In this document: positions 32,429 to 33,996 of the stretch, piece after piece
Layout: each line of letters starts with the position of its first letter
How positions within the stretch are numbered: position 1 is the stretch's first letter
Assembly: GCA_027486005.1 (NCBI GenBank)
Contig: JAIXPZ010000051.1
Span: 1 to 33,996, forward strand
Reading direction: 5' to 3'
DNA from: Legionellales bacterium
GTDB taxonomy: Bacteria > Pseudomonadota > Gammaproteobacteria > JAGOUN01
DNA: 33,996 nt
The notes under the pieces: generated by a model
What the model saw: only the letters and a program-made list of their open reading frames with translations
Told to the model about the DNA's origin: nothing
Database searches by the model: none
Made by a program: the position numbers and the translations under genes

Positions 32429-33898
32429 ATGGGAAATTTTGTTGCTTTATACTTCGATGCCATTTTGCCAAGCGCGTTTATTCTAACGCTAGCTTGTATA
32501 GTTTTATTGTTAACGGCATTTTTCAAACACAAAGCAGACGGCTGGATTTATTACAGTACGCAGATAGGCTTGTTTGTAGGTATTGGCATGATATTGCGAC
32601 AGTATTGGTGTTTTCCTGACGCAGTAGCCATTGCGCAAGGGCGTTTTCGCCTTGATCATTTTTCTATGCTGGGCAGTTTGCTCGTGTTAGCGCTAAGTTT
32701 TTTCGCACTATTTTATTCGCGAAAAGAATTGATTCGTCAGCAATTGGCTATCGGCGAATATTTTTCATTATGTTTGTTTTCTATCGTCGGCATGCTAGTT
32801 ATGGCAACAGCCTATCATTTTCTCACATTTTATATCGCGTTAGAGTTAATGTCTTTTCCACTTTATATTTTGTGTGCTTATCACCGTGGCTCGAGCAAAG
32901 GCTCTGAAGCAGCGTTAAAATATTTTGTCACCGGCGCACTTGCCTCTGGGTTCTTATTATATGGGATTTCATTGATCTATGGAGTGACGCATAGTTTCAG
33001 TTTTGTTGATGTTGGACTTGCCGCTTCCCACGCTTCAGGCGGTGAAATGGTCATGCTATTGGTTGGCATAGCGTTTATTTTAGCAGGTTTGGCCTTTAAA
33101 TTAGGGTTAGCTCCTTTTCATATGTGGCTGCCGGATGTCTACGAAGGTGCGCCGCCTAGCGTTACGCTTTTTCTGGTTGGTGCCCCAAAGATTGCAGTGT
33201 TGTTTTTATTGATACGGTTATTTCAAACGTCCTTTATTCCGTTGTTTGAGCATTGGAGCGAAATGCTTTATTTGATTGCTGCGTTATCTCTTCTTGTAGG
33301 AAATATCGCCGCATTAACCCAAAATAATTTACGCCGCATGCTAGCGTATTCCTCTATTTCACATATGGGCTTTATGTTATTAGCTCTTGCCGCTAGCGCA
33401 AGCGCAGGGTTATCAGCAGCGTTATTTTATATGATTAGCTATGCAATAGTTTCTCTGGGTGCTTTCGCAGTGATTACCTTGTTGAATCATCACAAGGGCA
33501 CCGTTGAAACAGTCAGTGATTTAGCCGGCCTAAGTCGACGCCATCCTTGGCTAGCATTTATCATGATGATGTTAATTTTTTCTATGGCAGGCATTCCTCC
33601 CACTGTTGGGTTTGTTGCAAAGCTATCGATTCTTTTGTCCTTGTTGGCTGCGGGTCAAGTGGCAATGGCAGTGTTTGCAGTGCTGATGAGTGTTGTCGGT
33701 TTGTATTATTATCTTCGCGTCATTAAGGTGATGTATTTTGATGAGCCGGCGAAAGAAGTGGTATATGCACCAGTGGTTTCTTCTGGCTCACTTGCGCTGG
33801 TGAGCCTTACAGGCTTGTTTGCGTTGCTGTTAGGCATATTTCCTGCTGAACTACTGACTTATTGCCAGACAGTATTAACGTATCCCCTACAAATTTAA
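32429..33898 (+). CDS. nuoN: NADH-quinone oxidoreductase subunit N
   Basis: NuoN is the antiporter-like pump closest to the quinone site. The 489-residue protein shows T-F-Y-I-A-L-E-L-M-S-F-P-L-Y-I-L (catalytic Glu), F-K-L-G-L-A-P-F-H-M-W-L-P-D-V-Y-E-G (Lys) and A-P-K-I-A-V-L-F, with the usual 14 membrane helices. It is last in the cluster. Because of the hairpin-rich gap before it, it may be expressed at a different level from nuoM. Confidence 0.96.
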   Translation: MGNFVALYFDAILPSAFILTLACIVLLLTAFFKHKADGWIYYSTQIGLFVGIGMILRQYWCFPDAVAIAQGRFRLDHFSMLGSLLVLALSFFALFYSRKELIRQQLAIGEYFSLCLFSIVGMLVMATAYHFLTFYIALELMSFPLYILCAYHRGSSKGSEAALKYFVTGALASGFLLYGISLIYGVTHSFSFVDVGLAASHASGGEMVMLLVGIAFILAGLAFKLGLAPFHMWLPDVYEGAPPSVTLFLVGAPKIAVLFLLIRLFQTSFIPLFEHWSEMLYLIAALSLLVGNIAALTQNNLRRMLAYSSISHMGFMLLALAASASAGLSAALFYMISYAIVSLGAFAVITLLNHHKGTVETVSDLAGLSRRHPWLAFIMMMLIFSMAGIPPTVGFVAKLSILLSLLAAGQVAMAVFAVLMSVVGLYYYLRVIKVMYFDEPAKEVVYAPVVSSGSLALVSLTGLFALLLGIFPAELLTYCQTVLTYPLQI

Positions 33899-33915
33899 TG
33901 GCAACCAAACGAAGT

Positions 33916-33996
33916 GTCATTCCTGCGAAGGCAGGAACCTAGTCTTATCAATGAGTTAAAAATGCTGACTAGGCCCCAGCCTGCGCTGGGGTGACA
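33916..33996. repeat. Inverted palindromic element after nuoN (continues past window)
   Basis: A left part starting gtcattcctgcgaaggcagg and a right part ending ctgcgctggggtgaca are joined by cctagt (33938-33943)/actagg (33968-33973) inverted arms. The right part (33974-33996) is the reverse complement of the repeat core at 671-696. Confidence 0.68.

Overview
The window (about 34 kb, AT-rich) looks like the chromosome of a gammaproteobacterium. The order tpiA-secG-tRNA-Leu(GAG)-nuoA to nuoN is a familiar gammaproteobacterial arrangement. The accessory genes contain eukaryote-like parts: a U-box ubiquitin-ligase domain, an OTU deubiquitinase domain inside a giant repeat protein, and a membrane protein ending in a CaaX-like box. 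Together these suggest an intracellular, host-associated lineage such as the Legionellales (Legionella, Coxiella, Berkiella, Diplorickettsia-like). The lineage is inferred; no rRNA or other placement marker was seen.

Layout. Positions 1-624 hold the 3' part of a U-box gene. Positions 756-3374 hold a Fur-box-controlled feoAB ferrous-iron operon. Positions 3462-5306 encode an unknown seven-helix membrane protein ending in CTIC. Positions 5394-6093 are a BrnT/BrnA-type toxin-antitoxin module on the minus strand, bracketed by a 26-27 bp direct repeat. Positions 6194-14653 are a two-gene unit: a 323-residue protein with an Ig/cadherin-like N-terminus, then a 2486-residue alpha-helical repeat protein with an OTU cysteine-protease domain in its middle. 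Positions 14654-17340 are a small toxin-antitoxin island with HicAB, a RelB/MazE-like plus MazF pair, and HepT/MntA, separated and bracketed by copies of a repeat of about 100 bp. From 17351 to 33898 the core genome resumes: tpiA, secG, a small coiled-coil membrane protein, tRNA-Leu, and all 13 nuo genes nuoA-nuoN (C and D separate, 14 cistrons) for NADH:quinone oxidoreductase (complex I). A DUF4160/DUF2442 gene pair sits between nuoI and nuoJ.

How the parts work together. FeoAB imports Fe(II), and complex I is rich in Fe-S clusters. TpiA and complex I belong to central carbon and energy metabolism. The U-box protein (ubiquitin attachment) and the OTU protein (ubiquitin removal) could act in opposite directions on host ubiquitin; this is inferred from domains only.

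The most striking non-gene signal is a family of short palindromic repeats (consensus beginning GTAGGGGC and ending in a hairpin). It occurs between genes throughout, and also in frame inside nuoC and twice inside nuoG, recalling Rickettsia palindromic elements. The nuoM-nuoN gap is a run of five different hairpins.
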